Positions 32,474 to 40,371 are shown, counted from the stretch's first letter. The stretch is DNA of 64,000 bases from DATLED01 sp035525495 (GCA_035525495.1 DATLED010000098.1:1-64000), one strand, 5' to 3'. The notes: a model not told the origin generated them from the sequence alone. Numbers and translations are program-made.

Positions 32474-33274
32474 GTGCTGCGCTCGACCCCGCCACCCCCG
32501 GGCGTGTGCGCCGACTTCGGCGTGCTGGACCGGCCCCTGGCGCTGGCGGGCGGGCAGGGCGGGAGCTGGCGGGTCGGTCGGCTCGTCCTGAAGAAGGTGG
32601 GGACGGACCCGGTCACGGCGGAGGAGCTCCGATGGCTGGGCACCGCCGTCGCTTCGACCCCGGACGTGCGAGTGGCCTCGCCGGTGCCGGCGAGCGACGG
32701 GTCGTGGGTGCTCGGCGGCTGGTCGGCCACGACCTTCCTCGAGGGCGAGCCCGCCGGCTGGCGCTGGGCGGAGGTGCTCGATGCGGGACGGGCGTTCTCG
32801 GCGTCGGTCGCACGGCTGCCGCGCCCGTCGTTCCTCGACCGCCGGCGCTCCCCGTGGGACACCGGCGATCGCATGTCGTGGGGGGACGAGGCCCTCACGG
32901 TCCGGACGCCCGGACTGCGCCCGCTGATCGACGAGTCGGCCGCGGCGCTCCGTCCGGTCGACGAGCCGTCGCAGTTGGTCCACGGGGACCTCGGCGGCAA
33001 CGTCCTGCTGGCGGACGGCGCACCGCCGGCGGTCATCGACCTCTCGCCGTACTGGCGCCCCGTCGGCTGGTCGTTGGCGGTCGTGGCCGTCGACGCCCTC
33101 GTGTGGTCCGATGCCGATCCCGACGACCCGGCGTTCGCCGAGCTCGACCCCCAGATGCTCCTGCGGGCAATGCTCTACCGGTTGGTGACCGACGACGTCC
33201 TCGGACGGGACACGTCCGCCGTCAACGAACCCGTCCTCCGCCGGCTGCTGCTTCGCGACAGCAGCACCACCTAG
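32474..33274 (+). CDS. TIGR02569-like aminoglycoside-phosphotransferase-fold protein
   Basis: A 266-residue kinase-like protein of an actinobacterial family (TIGR02569 in style). The catalytic loop is LVHGDLGGNVLL (His-Gly-Asp, with Asn), and VIDLSPYWRP holds the metal Asp in an ID-S-x-YW arrangement rather than the usual IDWE. N-terminal WRVGRLVLKKVG carries a likely ATP-binding lysine. Substrate unknown. The GTG at 32474 directly follows a TATCGT hexamer. It is a lone plus-strand gene, and its stop interlocks with the prs stop (CTAG). Confidence 0.75.
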   Translation: MLRSTPPPPGVCADFGVLDRPLALAGGQGGSWRVGRLVLKKVGTDPVTAEELRWLGTAVASTPDVRVASPVPASDGSWVLGGWSATTFLEGEPAGWRWAEVLDAGRAFSASVARLPRPSFLDRRRSPWDTGDRMSWGDEALTVRTPGLRPLIDESAAALRPVDEPSQLVHGDLGGNVLLADGAPPAVIDLSPYWRPVGWSLAVVAVDALVWSDADPDDPAFAELDPQMLLRAMLYRLVTDDVLGRDTSAVNEPVLRRLLLRDSSTT

Positions 33275-34242
33275 ATCTGGTTCTCGCCTCCGAACAGCTC
33301 GGACACCGACGCGTCCTCGAACACGGCCCGGATGGCGTCGGCGACGACGTGGGCGACCGACAGCACCTCCATCTTGTCGAACTGCTTGTCGGAACCGATC
33401 GGCAGGGTGTTGGTGAGGACGAGCTTGGTGATCGGCGCGTTCTTGAGCCGGTCGACGGCCGGGCCGGACAGGACCCCGTGGGTGGCGACGACCCAGATCT
33501 CCTCCGCGCCCTGGTTCTTGAGCATCTCGACGGCGGCCACGATGGTGCCGCCGCTGTCGATCATCTCGTCGATGAGGACGCAGTTCCGGCCCTGGACGTC
33601 GCCCATCACCCCGAGCGCCTCGACGAGGTTGATCTTGCCCTTGGTGCGGCGCTTGTAGATCGTGGCCAGGTCGGTGTCGATGTCGCGGGCGTAGCGCTCG
33701 GCGACCTTGATCCTGCCCGGATCGGCGGCGACGACGACGATGTCGCCCGTCACGTGGTTCCGGACGTAGTCGATCAGCATGGGCACGGCCATGAGGTGGT
33801 CGAACGGGCCGTCGAAGAACCCCTGGATCTGATTGGCGTGGAGGTCGACGGCGACGATCCGGTCAGCCCCCGCGGTGGCCAGCATGTCGGTGACGAGCTT
33901 GGCGGTGATCGGCTCGCGGCCCTCGGCCTTGCGGTCCTGGCGGCCGTAGCCGTAATAGGGGCAGACCGCCGTGATGCGCTTGGCCGAGGCCCGTTTGGCG
34001 GCGTCGATCATGATCAGCTGCTCCATGATCGAGTCGTTGACCGGCGCGGCGTGGCTCTGGATGATGAAGACGTCGGCGCCACGGATCGAATCCCCGAACC
34101 GGCACCGGATCTCGCTGCTGGCGAAGTCCACGAGGTTGGCCTCGGTCAGTTCGATGCCCAGGTGCCGCGCCACCTCCTCGGCCAGCTCCGGGTGGGCGCG
34201 ACCCGAGATCAGCTCGAGCTGCTTCTTGGTCACGAGCTCCAT
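33271..34242 (-). CDS. prs: Ribose-phosphate pyrophosphokinase
   Basis: A 323-residue PRPP synthase making phosphoribosyl pyrophosphate from ribose 5-phosphate and ATP. It has the FASSEIRCRFGDSIRGADVFIIQS ATP-binding region, the divalent-metal motif VDLHANQIQGFFDGPFDHL, VVAADPGRIKVAERYA, and the ribose-5-phosphate loop CVLIDEMIDSGGTIV. PRKRASAKRITAVCPYYGYGRQDRK also matches. The ATG at 34242 is 3 bases from the glmU stop; prs-glmU is a conserved actinobacterial pair. Confidence 0.97.
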   Translation of the reverse strand: MELVTKKQLELISGRAHPELAEEVARHLGIELTEANLVDFASSEIRCRFGDSIRGADVFIIQSHAAPVNDSIMEQLIMIDAAKRASAKRITAVCPYYGYGRQDRKAEGREPITAKLVTDMLATAGADRIVAVDLHANQIQGFFDGPFDHLMAVPMLIDYVRNHVTGDIVVVAADPGRIKVAERYARDIDTDLATIYKRRTKGKINLVEALGVMGDVQGRNCVLIDEMIDSGGTIVAAVEMLKNQGAEEIWVVATHGVLSGPAVDRLKNAPITKLVLTNTLPIGSDKQFDKMEVLSVAHVVADAIRAVFEDASVSELFGGENQI

Positions 34243-34245
34243 GCG

Positions 34246-35346
34246 CTATTCCTCACTCTCCCCGACGAAGAATGGCCCCGTCACGACACCCGGCGCCACC
34301 CGACTTCCGGGTGCCAGGCTGGCGAAGGGCCCGACCCTGGCCCCGGCGCCGATCTCGGCGAGCCGTCCCACCGTCTGCTCGACCACCGCACCCTCGCCGA
34401 CCACGCAGTCGACGAGGCGGGTGTCGGGTCCGACCTCGGCCCCGCTCTCGATGACGGTCGCCCCCTGGAGGACGGTGCCGGGGAACAGGGTGACGTCGGT
34501 GCCGAGCCGCACGGTGGCATCGATGTAGGTGCGCTCGGGGTCGAGCATTGTCACGCCCAGGAGCATCCACCGGGCATTGGTGCGGTCGCGCAGCTCGGCC
34601 TCGGCGATGGCCAGCTGGGCCCGATCGTTGATCCCGGCCGTCTCCATGGCGTCGGCGGCGACCATGCTCACGACGTTGTACCCGGCGTCGTGGAGCACCC
34701 CGATGACGTCGGTCAGGTAGTACTCGCCCTGCGCGTTGTCCGGCGTGAGACGGCGCAACGCCGGCGCCAGGACGCTGCGGCGGAAGCAGTAGATCGACGT
34801 GCACACCTCGTTGATGAGGCGCTCCTCGTCGGTCGCGTCCTTGTGCTCGACGATGCGGGCGACCCGTTGGTCCTTTCCCCGGAGGACGCGGCCGTAGCCG
34901 GACGGGTCCTCGATCACGGCGGTGAGGAGGGTCGCGGCGGCGTCGCTCTGGCGGTGGGCCTTCACGAGGGCGGCGATCGTCTGTGCCCGGAGCAGTGGCG
35001 TGTCGCCCGGGAGGACGAGGACGTCGCCGTCGTCCTCGTCGTCGTCGTCGCCGCCGAAGGCCGTGAGGGCGACGCTGGCGGCGTCGCCCGTCCCCCGCTG
35101 GACGTGCTGTTCGACGAACTCGATCGGCAGGTCGGGGTTGGCCTGCTCGCTCAGGGCCTTTGTGACCCGCTCGGCGGCGTGGCCGACGACGACGACCGCT
35201 CGGTCGAGCGGGAGCTCGCTCAGGGCGTCGAGGATGTGGAGCACCATCGGTCGACCGCACAGGACGTGCAGCGGCTTCGGTCGAGAGGACCGCATCCTCG
35301 TGCCCTCGCCGGCGGCCAGGACGAGGGCGGACAGCGGACGGGCCAT
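34246..35346 (-). CDS. glmU: GlmU-like UTP:GlcNAc-1-phosphate uridylyltransferase, acetyltransferase part truncated
   Basis: 366 residues against about 450-490 for bifunctional GlmU. The pyrophosphorylase domain is intact (LVLAAGEGTRMRSSRPKPLH, QRGTGDAASVA, LPGDTPLLR, GYGRVLRG, NEVCTSIYCF, LTDVIGVL) and makes UDP-GlcNAc. The left-handed beta-helix starts (DATVRLGTDVTLFPGTVLQG) but stops after a few coils; the acetyl-CoA-site blocks and catalytic His of the second domain are absent. Only 3 bases separate the stop from prs, so no remnant lies downstream. Acetylation of GlcN-1-P must be supplied elsewhere, or the enzyme is a paralogue. Confidence 0.88.
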   Translation of the reverse strand: MARPLSALVLAAGEGTRMRSSRPKPLHVLCGRPMVLHILDALSELPLDRAVVVVGHAAERVTKALSEQANPDLPIEFVEQHVQRGTGDAASVALTAFGGDDDDEDDGDVLVLPGDTPLLRAQTIAALVKAHRQSDAAATLLTAVIEDPSGYGRVLRGKDQRVARIVEHKDATDEERLINEVCTSIYCFRRSVLAPALRRLTPDNAQGEYYLTDVIGVLHDAGYNVVSMVAADAMETAGINDRAQLAIAEAELRDRTNARWMLLGVTMLDPERTYIDATVRLGTDVTLFPGTVLQGATVIESGAEVGPDTRLVDCVVGEGAVVEQTVGRLAEIGAGARVGPFASLAPGSRVAPGVVTGPFFVGESEE

Positions 35347-35420
35347 GTCCCTTGTCTACCCCGCGCTCGGCTGCGTGCGGGACCATCGGCCGATGGGCGA
35401 CGCGTCGTCGCGCCGGGCGG

Positions 35421-35491
35421 CTCGGGCGGGAGGACTCGAACCCCCATACTCGGCACCAAAAACCGATGTCCTGCCATTGGACGACGCCCGA
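35421..35491 (-). tRNA. tRNA-Gln (anticodon TTG)
   Basis: 71 nt including the discriminator G, with no encoded CCA. Read on the minus strand: acceptor TCGGGCG pairs with CGCCCGA over 7 bp; D stem GTCC/GGAC with a 7-nt loop; anticodon stem TCGGT/GCCGA with loop TTTTGGT placing TTG at 34-36 (reads CAA); 4-nt variable loop; T stem GGGGG/CCTCC (one G-T) with loop TTCGAGT. All four arms fold, so the gene looks functional. It lies between glmU and bS22, about 75 bases upstream of glmU on the same strand. Confidence 0.95.
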
Positions 35492-35505
35492 CTGCGTTGG
35501 GTTGG

Positions 35506-35511
35506 ATCGTA
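35506..35511 (-). promoter_or_regulatory. Putative -10 element TACGAT for tRNA-Gln
   Basis: TACGAT lies 14 bases before the mature tRNA 5' end on the minus strand; TTCGGG, a weak -35, is 16 bases further upstream. Confidence 0.4.
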
Positions 35512-35533
35512 CCGAGACGCCGGCCTACCCGAA

Positions 35534-35576
35534 CTGGGCGGGCCGAACGACCGGAGAGGTCGTCCAGCCCGCCCAG
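35534..35576. other. Two-tier inverted repeat between tRNA-Gln and bS22
   Basis: Outer arms CTGGGCGGGC (35534-35543) and GCCCGCCCAG (35567-35576) pair perfectly over 10 bp; after a 3x3 internal loop, ACGACC and GGTCGT pair over 6 bp around a GGAGA loop. It has no T-run on either strand. It sits upstream of both the bS22 gene (plus) and the tRNA promoter (minus), so it is not an obvious terminator. Function unknown. Confidence 0.75.
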
Positions 35577-35633
35577 AAGCGGTTGGGGTCGGTTGGCCGC
35601 CTCAACACGCCGCCACTAGGGTGACCCGCCGAC

Positions 35634-35732
35634 ATGGGTTCTCTGATCAAGAAGCGCCGCAAGCGCATGCGCAAGAAGAAACACAAGAAGCTGCTCAAGA
35701 AGACACGCTGGCAGCGCCGAGCCGGCAAGTAG
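35634..35732 (+). CDS. Small ribosomal protein bS22 (AURKAIP1/COX24-like)
   Basis: A 32-residue, extremely basic protein: MGSLIKKRRKRMRKKKHKK, then LLKKTRWQRRAGK. This is the actinobacterial bS22, seen as an extra small-subunit protein in the Mycobacterium smegmatis ribosome and related to the mitochondrial AURKAIP1/COX24 domain. It is too short for many gene callers. ATG 35634 has a TAGGGT hexamer 11 bases upstream. The stop is followed by a hairpin that reaches the ispE stop. Confidence 0.93.
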   Translation: MGSLIKKRRKRMRKKKHKKLLKKTRWQRRAGK

Positions 35733-35747
35733 GCAGGCTGCAGCCCG

Positions 35748-35771
35748 ACGACCGCCCCTAGGGGCGGTCGT
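35748..35771. terminator. Hairpin at convergent bS22/ispE ends
   Basis: ACGACCGCCCC (35748-35758) and GGGGCGGTCGT (35761-35771) form an 11-bp perfect stem with a 2-base TA centre, overlapping the ispE stop codon (TAG, 35760-35758). There is no U-tract; probably a shared, U-less terminator for both convergent genes. Confidence 0.55.
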
Positions 35772-36453
35772 TCCGCGTCCGGGTGACGAGGGCGCCGGGC
35801 ACGTGGGGGAAGGCGCCCTCGACGAACCACGTCCCGCCGCTGCCGGCGAGGGCGGGCGTGAGACCGGTCGCCTCGCCCAGCCGGTCCCGCCACTCCGCCA
35901 GCCGGGGCTCGACCGCCAGCGCCGCCGGCTCGAGGTCGTTGGGGCCGTCCGAGACCGTCGGCCCGCCGAGACGGTCCCATGCCGCGTACACCGCCGGCGT
36001 CGACACGTGCAGCGGTGGCGTCAGGAGCGTGAAGGACAGGTCGACGGGCGGCAACGACTCGACCACCTCGCCGATCCCGCGGACCCTGGCCCGTCCGCCA
36101 CCCAGCAGGCAGAAGGGCACGTCGGCTCCCAATCCCACCGCCACACCCACCGACGTGCAGCCCGCCCATCGGAGGATCGCCGCCGCGTCCGCGGACCCGC
36201 CGCCCAAGCCGGCGCCCACGGGGATCCGCTTGTCGAGCTGCACGTGCGCCGACCGACCCGCCGCCGCCAGCGCCCGGGAGACGAGGTCCCCGGCCGGCAG
36301 GTCGTTGACCCCGCCGTCGCGAACCCGCAGGACGTCGGCGAAGTCGAGCGTGACCATCTCGGCGTCGATCAGGTGCAACCCGTCGTCGCGCACGCCGACG
36401 ACCCGCAGCGTCCGCGTCAACTTGGCGAAGGCCAGCAAGGTCTCAACCGACAC
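35758..36453 (-). CDS. ispE: 4-diphosphocytidyl-2-C-methyl-D-erythritol kinase, short form
   Basis: A 231-residue GHMP kinase phosphorylating CDP-methylerythritol in the MEP isoprenoid pathway. FAKLTRTLRVVGVRDDGLHLIDAEMV is the substrate-binding N-terminus (usual form AKINLxLxV--RxDGYH; here the Asn is Arg and the Tyr is Leu). The ATP loop is PVGAGLGGGSADAAAIL, and LAGSGGTWFVEG is motif 3. It is about 50 residues shorter than the E. coli enzyme, mainly between the N-terminus and the ATP loop. GTG 36453 overlaps the rsmA stop by 11 bases; rsmA-ispE adjacency supports the call. Confidence 0.85.
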   Translation of the reverse strand: MSVETLLAFAKLTRTLRVVGVRDDGLHLIDAEMVTLDFADVLRVRDGGVNDLPAGDLVSRALAAAGRSAHVQLDKRIPVGAGLGGGSADAAAILRWAGCTSVGVAVGLGADVPFCLLGGGRARVRGIGEVVESLPPVDLSFTLLTPPLHVSTPAVYAAWDRLGGPTVSDGPNDLEPAALAVEPRLAEWRDRLGEATGLTPALAGSGGTWFVEGAFPHVPGALVTRTRNDRP

Positions 36454-37267
36454 GGGCCAGCCTCCCCCACGCGGCAACGTCGAGCTCCTCGGCCCGAGCC
36501 GTCGGCGCGACGCCGGCCCGTTCGAAGGCGGACGGGTCGACGACACCGCCAAGCGTCCCCCGCAACATCTTGCGCCGGTGGGCGAAGCCCGCCCGCACGA
36601 CCTCGAAGAGGCGCTCGGCGGACACCTCGTCCGGCGACACCGCCGGCCGCGCACGCCGCACGATCGACACCAACGCCGAGTCGACGTTCGGGGCCGGGAC
36701 GAACACCGTTGGCGGCACCTTCCCCACGACCTTCGCTCGCGCCCAGTACGCCACCTTGACCGAGACGGCGCCGTACGCATCGTCGCCCACGCCGGCAGCC
36801 AACCGCTCCCCGACCTCCTTCTGGACCATCACCAGCATCCGCTCGATGTGGGGCACGAAGTCCAACAGATCCGCCACGAGCGGTGTGGCCACGTTGTAAG
36901 GCAGGTTGGCCACGAGCACCCACGGACGATCCGCCGCCGCCCCGAGCAGCGCCGGCCAGTCGAGGCGCATGGCGTCACCCTCGACGACCGTCACGCCGGC
37001 GGGTTCCACCACCGCCCGAAGCGCCGGCAGCAGGTACCGATCGATCTCGACGGCGGTGACCGACGCGCCCGTCTCCGCCAGCGCCAGCGTCAGGGAGCCG
37101 AGCCCCGCGCCGATCTCGACCACGCGATCACCGGGGCCCACCTCGGCCAACCGGGCGATGCGCCGCACCGTGTTGGCGTCGGCGACGAAGTTCTGACCGA
37201 GCGCCCGGCTGGGCTTCAGGCCGTGCCGATCGAACAGGTCGAGCAGCTGCCGCCGGGAGTGGGTCAG
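36443..37267 (-). CDS. rsmA: 16S rRNA dimethyladenosine transferase (probable CTG start)
   Basis: A 274-residue KsgA that dimethylates A1518/A1519 of 16S rRNA. Motifs: RALGQNFVADANTVRRIARLA, SAM motif I VVEIGAGLGSLTLALAE, motif IV NLPYNVATPLV, and the C-terminal FAHRRKMLRGTL. The protein should begin just before THSRRQLLDLFDRHGLKPS, where actinobacterial homologues start with Met-(S/T)-H-(S/T)-R. The codon there is CTG (37267-37265), five bases after the rlpA stop. No ATG, GTG or TTG exists in frame until 37375, more than 100 bases inside rlpA. CTG initiation is therefore my preferred reading. Confidence 0.9.
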   Translation of the reverse strand: MTHSRRQLLDLFDRHGLKPSRALGQNFVADANTVRRIARLAEVGPGDRVVEIGAGLGSLTLALAETGASVTAVEIDRYLLPALRAVVEPAGVTVVEGDAMRLDWPALLGAAADRPWVLVANLPYNVATPLVADLLDFVPHIERMLVMVQKEVGERLAAGVGDDAYGAVSVKVAYWARAKVVGKVPPTVFVPAPNVDSALVSIVRRARPAVSPDEVSAERLFEVVRAGFAHRRKMLRGTLGGVVDPSAFERAGVAPTARAEELDVAAWGRLARVG

Positions 37268-37271
37268 CGAA

Positions 37272-38021
37272 TCACCATTCGATGGCGACCTGGATGACCC
37301 CGTCGGACACGCGGGCGATCTCTCCGAACGCCGCCGTCGACAGGTCGAGGATCCGACCGGCCACGTACGGGCCACGGTCCTTCACCACGCACGTCGTCGA
37401 CTTGCCGTTGGCCTTGTTCGTGACCGTGAGCGCGGTCCCGATGGGCAGCGAGCGGTGGGCGCACGTCCGGACATCGGCGTAGTCGTGGTACGACGCCCCG
37501 CCCTCCTGGTGGCAGCAGTCGGCGACCGGCCCCGTCGTCGACGTGGTCGTCGTCGTCGGCGCCGCTGCGGTCGCCGCCTTGGCCGTGGTCGAGGTCGTGG
37601 TGGTCGGCTTGGCCGTCGTCGATGTGGTCGTCGTGGGCTTTGCCGTCGTGGTCGTCGTCGTCGGCTTCGGACGAGCCGTGGTCGTCGTCGTGGGGGCCGC
37701 CGTCGTGGTCGTCGTCGTCGGCTCGGAGTTGGCAAGGAGGAACGTCCGCGCCTGGGCGGCCGAGCGGCTGGCGCGCGCCACGGAGGCCTCGTCGAAGCGG
37801 GCCACCCGATCGGCGCCGAGGTCCGTCGGGGTCGCCGCCGCCGCCTCGAGGTTGACCTCGCTGGGCGCGGCATCGTCGACGGCGAAGAGGGCGGCGAGCA
37901 GCACCAGGAGCATCGACGCGGGGATCGTGAGCGCCAGGAGCCGACGTCGGCCCTGCACAGCGGTACGTCTCAGGACGGGGACCTCATGCTGGGGGACGGG
38001 ACGGGACCGCACCGCTTCCAC
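37272..38021 (-). CDS. RlpA-like double-psi beta-barrel protein with Thr-rich linker
   Basis: A 249-residue, membrane-anchored extracytoplasmic protein. A basic N-terminus and one hydrophobic helix at about 30-47 are followed by an Ala-rich region, a Thr-rich low-complexity linker at 101-163 containing the repeat AKPTTTTSTT, and a C-terminal DPBB domain (170-249; SLPIGTALTVTNKANGKS, VVKDRGPYVAGRILDLSTAAF). RlpA-type domains cleave or bind naked peptidoglycan at the septum. It takes the place of the resuscitation factor rpfB, which lies between tatD and rsmA in mycobacteria; RpfB also ends in a wall-lytic domain. Confidence 0.85.
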   Translation of the reverse strand: MEAVRSRPVPQHEVPVLRRTAVQGRRRLLALTIPASMLLVLLAALFAVDDAAPSEVNLEAAAATPTDLGADRVARFDEASVARASRSAAQARTFLLANSEPTTTTTTAAPTTTTTARPKPTTTTTTAKPTTTTSTTAKPTTTTSTTAKAATAAAPTTTTTSTTGPVADCCHQEGGASYHDYADVRTCAHRSLPIGTALTVTNKANGKSTTCVVKDRGPYVAGRILDLSTAAFGEIARVSDGVIQVAIEW

Positions 38022-38035
38022 GGTGGCGGGCCGAA

Positions 38036-38053
38036 CCCCGCTCGGAAGCGGGG
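38036..38053. terminator. Short GC hairpin between tatD and rlpA
   Basis: CCCCGCT (38036-38042) and AGCGGGG (38047-38053) form a 7-bp stem with a 4-base loop in the 43-base tatD-rlpA gap. On the minus strand it is followed by TTCGG, not a U-tract; it could attenuate read-through or structure the rlpA leader. Confidence 0.4.
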
Positions 38054-38064
38054 ACCGCGAGACC

Positions 38065-38832
38065 CTAGGCAGGCATCTCCGGGTCTGCCAATCCGAACAG
38101 ACGGCTGGCGTTGGCCCAGGTGGCCACCTGCACGACGTCGACCTTCACACCCTTCACTTCAGCCACAACCGCCCCGACGATGGCCACGTTGGCAGGCGTG
38201 TTCGTCTTCCCACGGTGGGGCACGGGGGCGAGGTAGGGGGCATCGGTCTCGACGAGGACGCGGTCCAGCGGGCACAGTGCGGCCGCCTCGCGGACGTCAC
38301 CCGCGGTCTTGAAGCTGACGATCCCACTGAAGGACAACGACGCCCCGAGATCGAGGCACCGACGGGCCTCGTCAGCGCCCCCCGTGAAGCAGTGGAAGAC
38401 CGTCCTCGGCGGGACGCCCTCGGCCTCGAGGACCGCCCAGGTGTCGACCCACGCCTCGCGCGTGTGGATGACGAGGGCGAGGTCGCGTTGGTGGGCGAGG
38501 CGGATCTGCGCCGCGAACACGTCGCGCTGCACCTCCCGCGGTGAGTGGTCGTAGTGGTAGTCGAGGCCGCACTCGCCGACGCCGACGACCCTCGGGCGAT
38601 CGAGCAGCTCCGCGATCCCGTCGAGTCCGGCCGTGGCGTCGTGGGGGTGGAGGCCGACCGTCGCCCACACGTCGTCGTGCTCGGCCGCGACCTCGATCGC
38701 GGCCACCGACTGGGCGACGTCGGTCCCCACGCTGATGAACCGGCCGACGCCTGCCGCCCTGGCCGCCGCCAAGTGCCCGTCGACGTCGTCGAGCCCCGGG
38801 TACGGCAGGTGGCAGTGGGAGTCCGTCCACAC
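38065..38832 (-). CDS. tatD: TatD-family metal-dependent deoxyribonuclease
   Basis: A 255-residue TIM-barrel hydrolase. Metal ligands: His6 and His8 (DSHCHLP), Glu87 (GECGLDYHY), His123 (VIHTREA), His147 (FHCFTG), Asp197 (ETDAPYLAP). The PHRGKTNTPANV block is typical. It acts as a 3'-5' DNA/RNA exonuclease in DNA repair or quality control. GTG 38832 starts 8 bases after the metG stop; metG-tatD is a conserved pair. Confidence 0.93.
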   Translation of the reverse strand: MWTDSHCHLPYPGLDDVDGHLAAARAAGVGRFISVGTDVAQSVAAIEVAAEHDDVWATVGLHPHDATAGLDGIAELLDRPRVVGVGECGLDYHYDHSPREVQRDVFAAQIRLAHQRDLALVIHTREAWVDTWAVLEAEGVPPRTVFHCFTGGADEARRCLDLGASLSFSGIVSFKTAGDVREAAALCPLDRVLVETDAPYLAPVPHRGKTNTPANVAIVGAVVAEVKGVKVDVVQVATWANASRLFGLADPEMPA

Positions 38833-38840
38833 GCGCTGTC

Positions 38841-40355
38841 CTACTTCTTGCGGGGAAAGAGCGGGTCGCCCTTCTCGACGGTCAGGCCGCCCGGGTATCC
38901 ACCCCACGACGCCGCCTCGGGGAGACGCTGCTGCTCCGGCGCGCCGGCGAGACCGAGACGGCGCCAGATCTCGCGACAGATCGTCGGCATGGCGGGCGAC
39001 GCCAGGATCGTCACGATCCGCAGCGCTTCCAGCGCGTCGCCCATCACGCGGTCGACTGCGGGACCGGCCTCGGCCTTCCAAGGCTCGTTGGCCTCGAGGT
39101 AGGCGTTCGTCTCGCGCACGAGCCGCCAGCTCGCCTCCAGCGCCTCGTTCGGGCGGACCCGTTCCCACGCGTCGGTCGCCGCCGCCAGCACGTCGGTCGC
39201 CACGGTTGCGAGGGGACTGTCCGGTGACGGCGCGGGTCCGATGCCGCCGCACGCCTTGCCGACGACGGTGGCGACGCGGGATACGAGGTTGCCGAGGTTG
39301 TTGGCGAGGTCCGCGTTGTAGCGGGCGACCATCCCCTCGTGGGAGAAGTCGCCGTCGGACCCGAAGTTGGTGTCCCGCAGCAGGTGGTAGCGGAACCCGT
39401 CGACCCCGAACTCCGGCGTGAGGTCGGCGGGGGCGATCATGTTCAGCGTCGTCTTCGACATCTTCTCGCCGCCGACGAGGAGGTACCCGTGGACGTAGAG
39501 GCGGTGGGGCGGATCGATGCCGGCGGCCATGCACATCGCCGGCCAGTAGACGGTGTGGAACCGCAGGATGTCCTTGGCCAGCAGGTGGTGCGCCTTCGGC
39601 CACCACGCCTCGAAGCGGCCGGCATCGCTCGTCCGGTAGTCGATGGCGGTGACGTAGTTGATGAGGGCGTCGTACCAGACGTAGAAGACGTGCCCCGGCG
39701 CCCACGGTACGGGCACGCCCCAGTCGAGCGAGGTGCGGGTGATGGAGACGTCGCGCAGGCCGGTCTTGATGAGGCCGATGGCTTCGTTGCGCTTGGTCTC
39801 CGGTTGGACGACCTCGGGGTTGGCCGCGTACCAGTCGAGGAGCCTCTGCTCGTAGCGGCTGAGCTTGAAGAACCAGTTCTCCTCGCGCAGCTCCTCGACG
39901 GGCTTGTTGTGGATCGGGCAGAGGTCGTCGTTCGGGCCGACGAGGTCGCTCTCGGCGTAGTAGCCCTCGCACGACACGCAGTACGGGCCCTCGTAGACGC
40001 CGAGCTCGATGTCACCGTTGTCGTAGATCTTCTGCAGGAACTCCTGGACGGCCGCGTAGTGACGCGGCTCCGTCGTCCGGATGAAGTCGTCGTAGCTGAT
40101 GTCGAGGTGGTCCCACGCGTCGCGGTACCGGGCGCTCATGAGGTCGGCGTGCTCCCTCGGCGAGTGGCCGGCGTCGGCCGCGGCTCGGGCCACCTTGAGA
40201 CCGTGCTCGTCGGTCCCGGTGAGGAAGAAGACCTCGTCGCCGAGGAGGCGGCGCCAGCGACACAGCGCATCCGTCGTCACGGTGGTGTAGGCATGGCCGA
40301 TGTGGGGGGCATCCGTGACGTAGTAGATCGGTGTCGTGGCATAGAAGCGGCCCAT
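38841..40355 (-). CDS. metG: Methionyl-tRNA synthetase
   Basis: A 504-residue class I synthetase charging tRNA-Met. The HIGH motif is PHIGH (17-21), the KMSKS motif is EKMSKTTLN near 297, and FLTGTDEHGLKV and WFFKLSRYEQ are present. The connective peptide has CVSCEGYY and LCPIHN, a zinc knuckle reduced to three Cys and a His. It lacks the C-terminal tRNA-binding EMAP domain, like other short actinobacterial enzymes. A TAGGCT hexamer lies 10 bases before ATG 40355. Confidence 0.96.
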   Translation of the reverse strand: MGRFYATTPIYYVTDAPHIGHAYTTVTTDALCRWRRLLGDEVFFLTGTDEHGLKVARAAADAGHSPREHADLMSARYRDAWDHLDISYDDFIRTTEPRHYAAVQEFLQKIYDNGDIELGVYEGPYCVSCEGYYAESDLVGPNDDLCPIHNKPVEELREENWFFKLSRYEQRLLDWYAANPEVVQPETKRNEAIGLIKTGLRDVSITRTSLDWGVPVPWAPGHVFYVWYDALINYVTAIDYRTSDAGRFEAWWPKAHHLLAKDILRFHTVYWPAMCMAAGIDPPHRLYVHGYLLVGGEKMSKTTLNMIAPADLTPEFGVDGFRYHLLRDTNFGSDGDFSHEGMVARYNADLANNLGNLVSRVATVVGKACGGIGPAPSPDSPLATVATDVLAAATDAWERVRPNEALEASWRLVRETNAYLEANEPWKAEAGPAVDRVMGDALEALRIVTILASPAMPTICREIWRRLGLAGAPEQQRLPEAASWGGYPGGLTVEKGDPLFPRKK

Positions 40356-40365
40356 GTCGCGGCGG

Positions 40366-40371
40366 AGCCTA
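40366..40371 (-). promoter_or_regulatory. Putative -10 element TAGGCT upstream of metG
   Basis: TAGGCT with 10 bases to ATG 40355, allowing at most a few bases of leader. Confidence 0.4.

Noticed and set aside
35421..35491. tRNA-Gln as an attachment site for an integrated island
   Set aside because: No duplicated tRNA 3' end, integrase or phage gene is visible nearby, and the flanking genes are conserved housekeeping genes.
36443..37375. rsmA starting at 37375 with a normal start codon
   Set aside because: This would overlap rlpA by more than 100 bases and add an Arg/Ser/Pro-rich stretch absent from KsgA proteins; the CTG at 37267 gives the expected N-terminus.
37520..37720. GTCGTCGTC/GGTGGTC repeats as a satellite
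   Set aside because: They encode the Thr-rich linker of the RlpA-like protein and have no independent structure.
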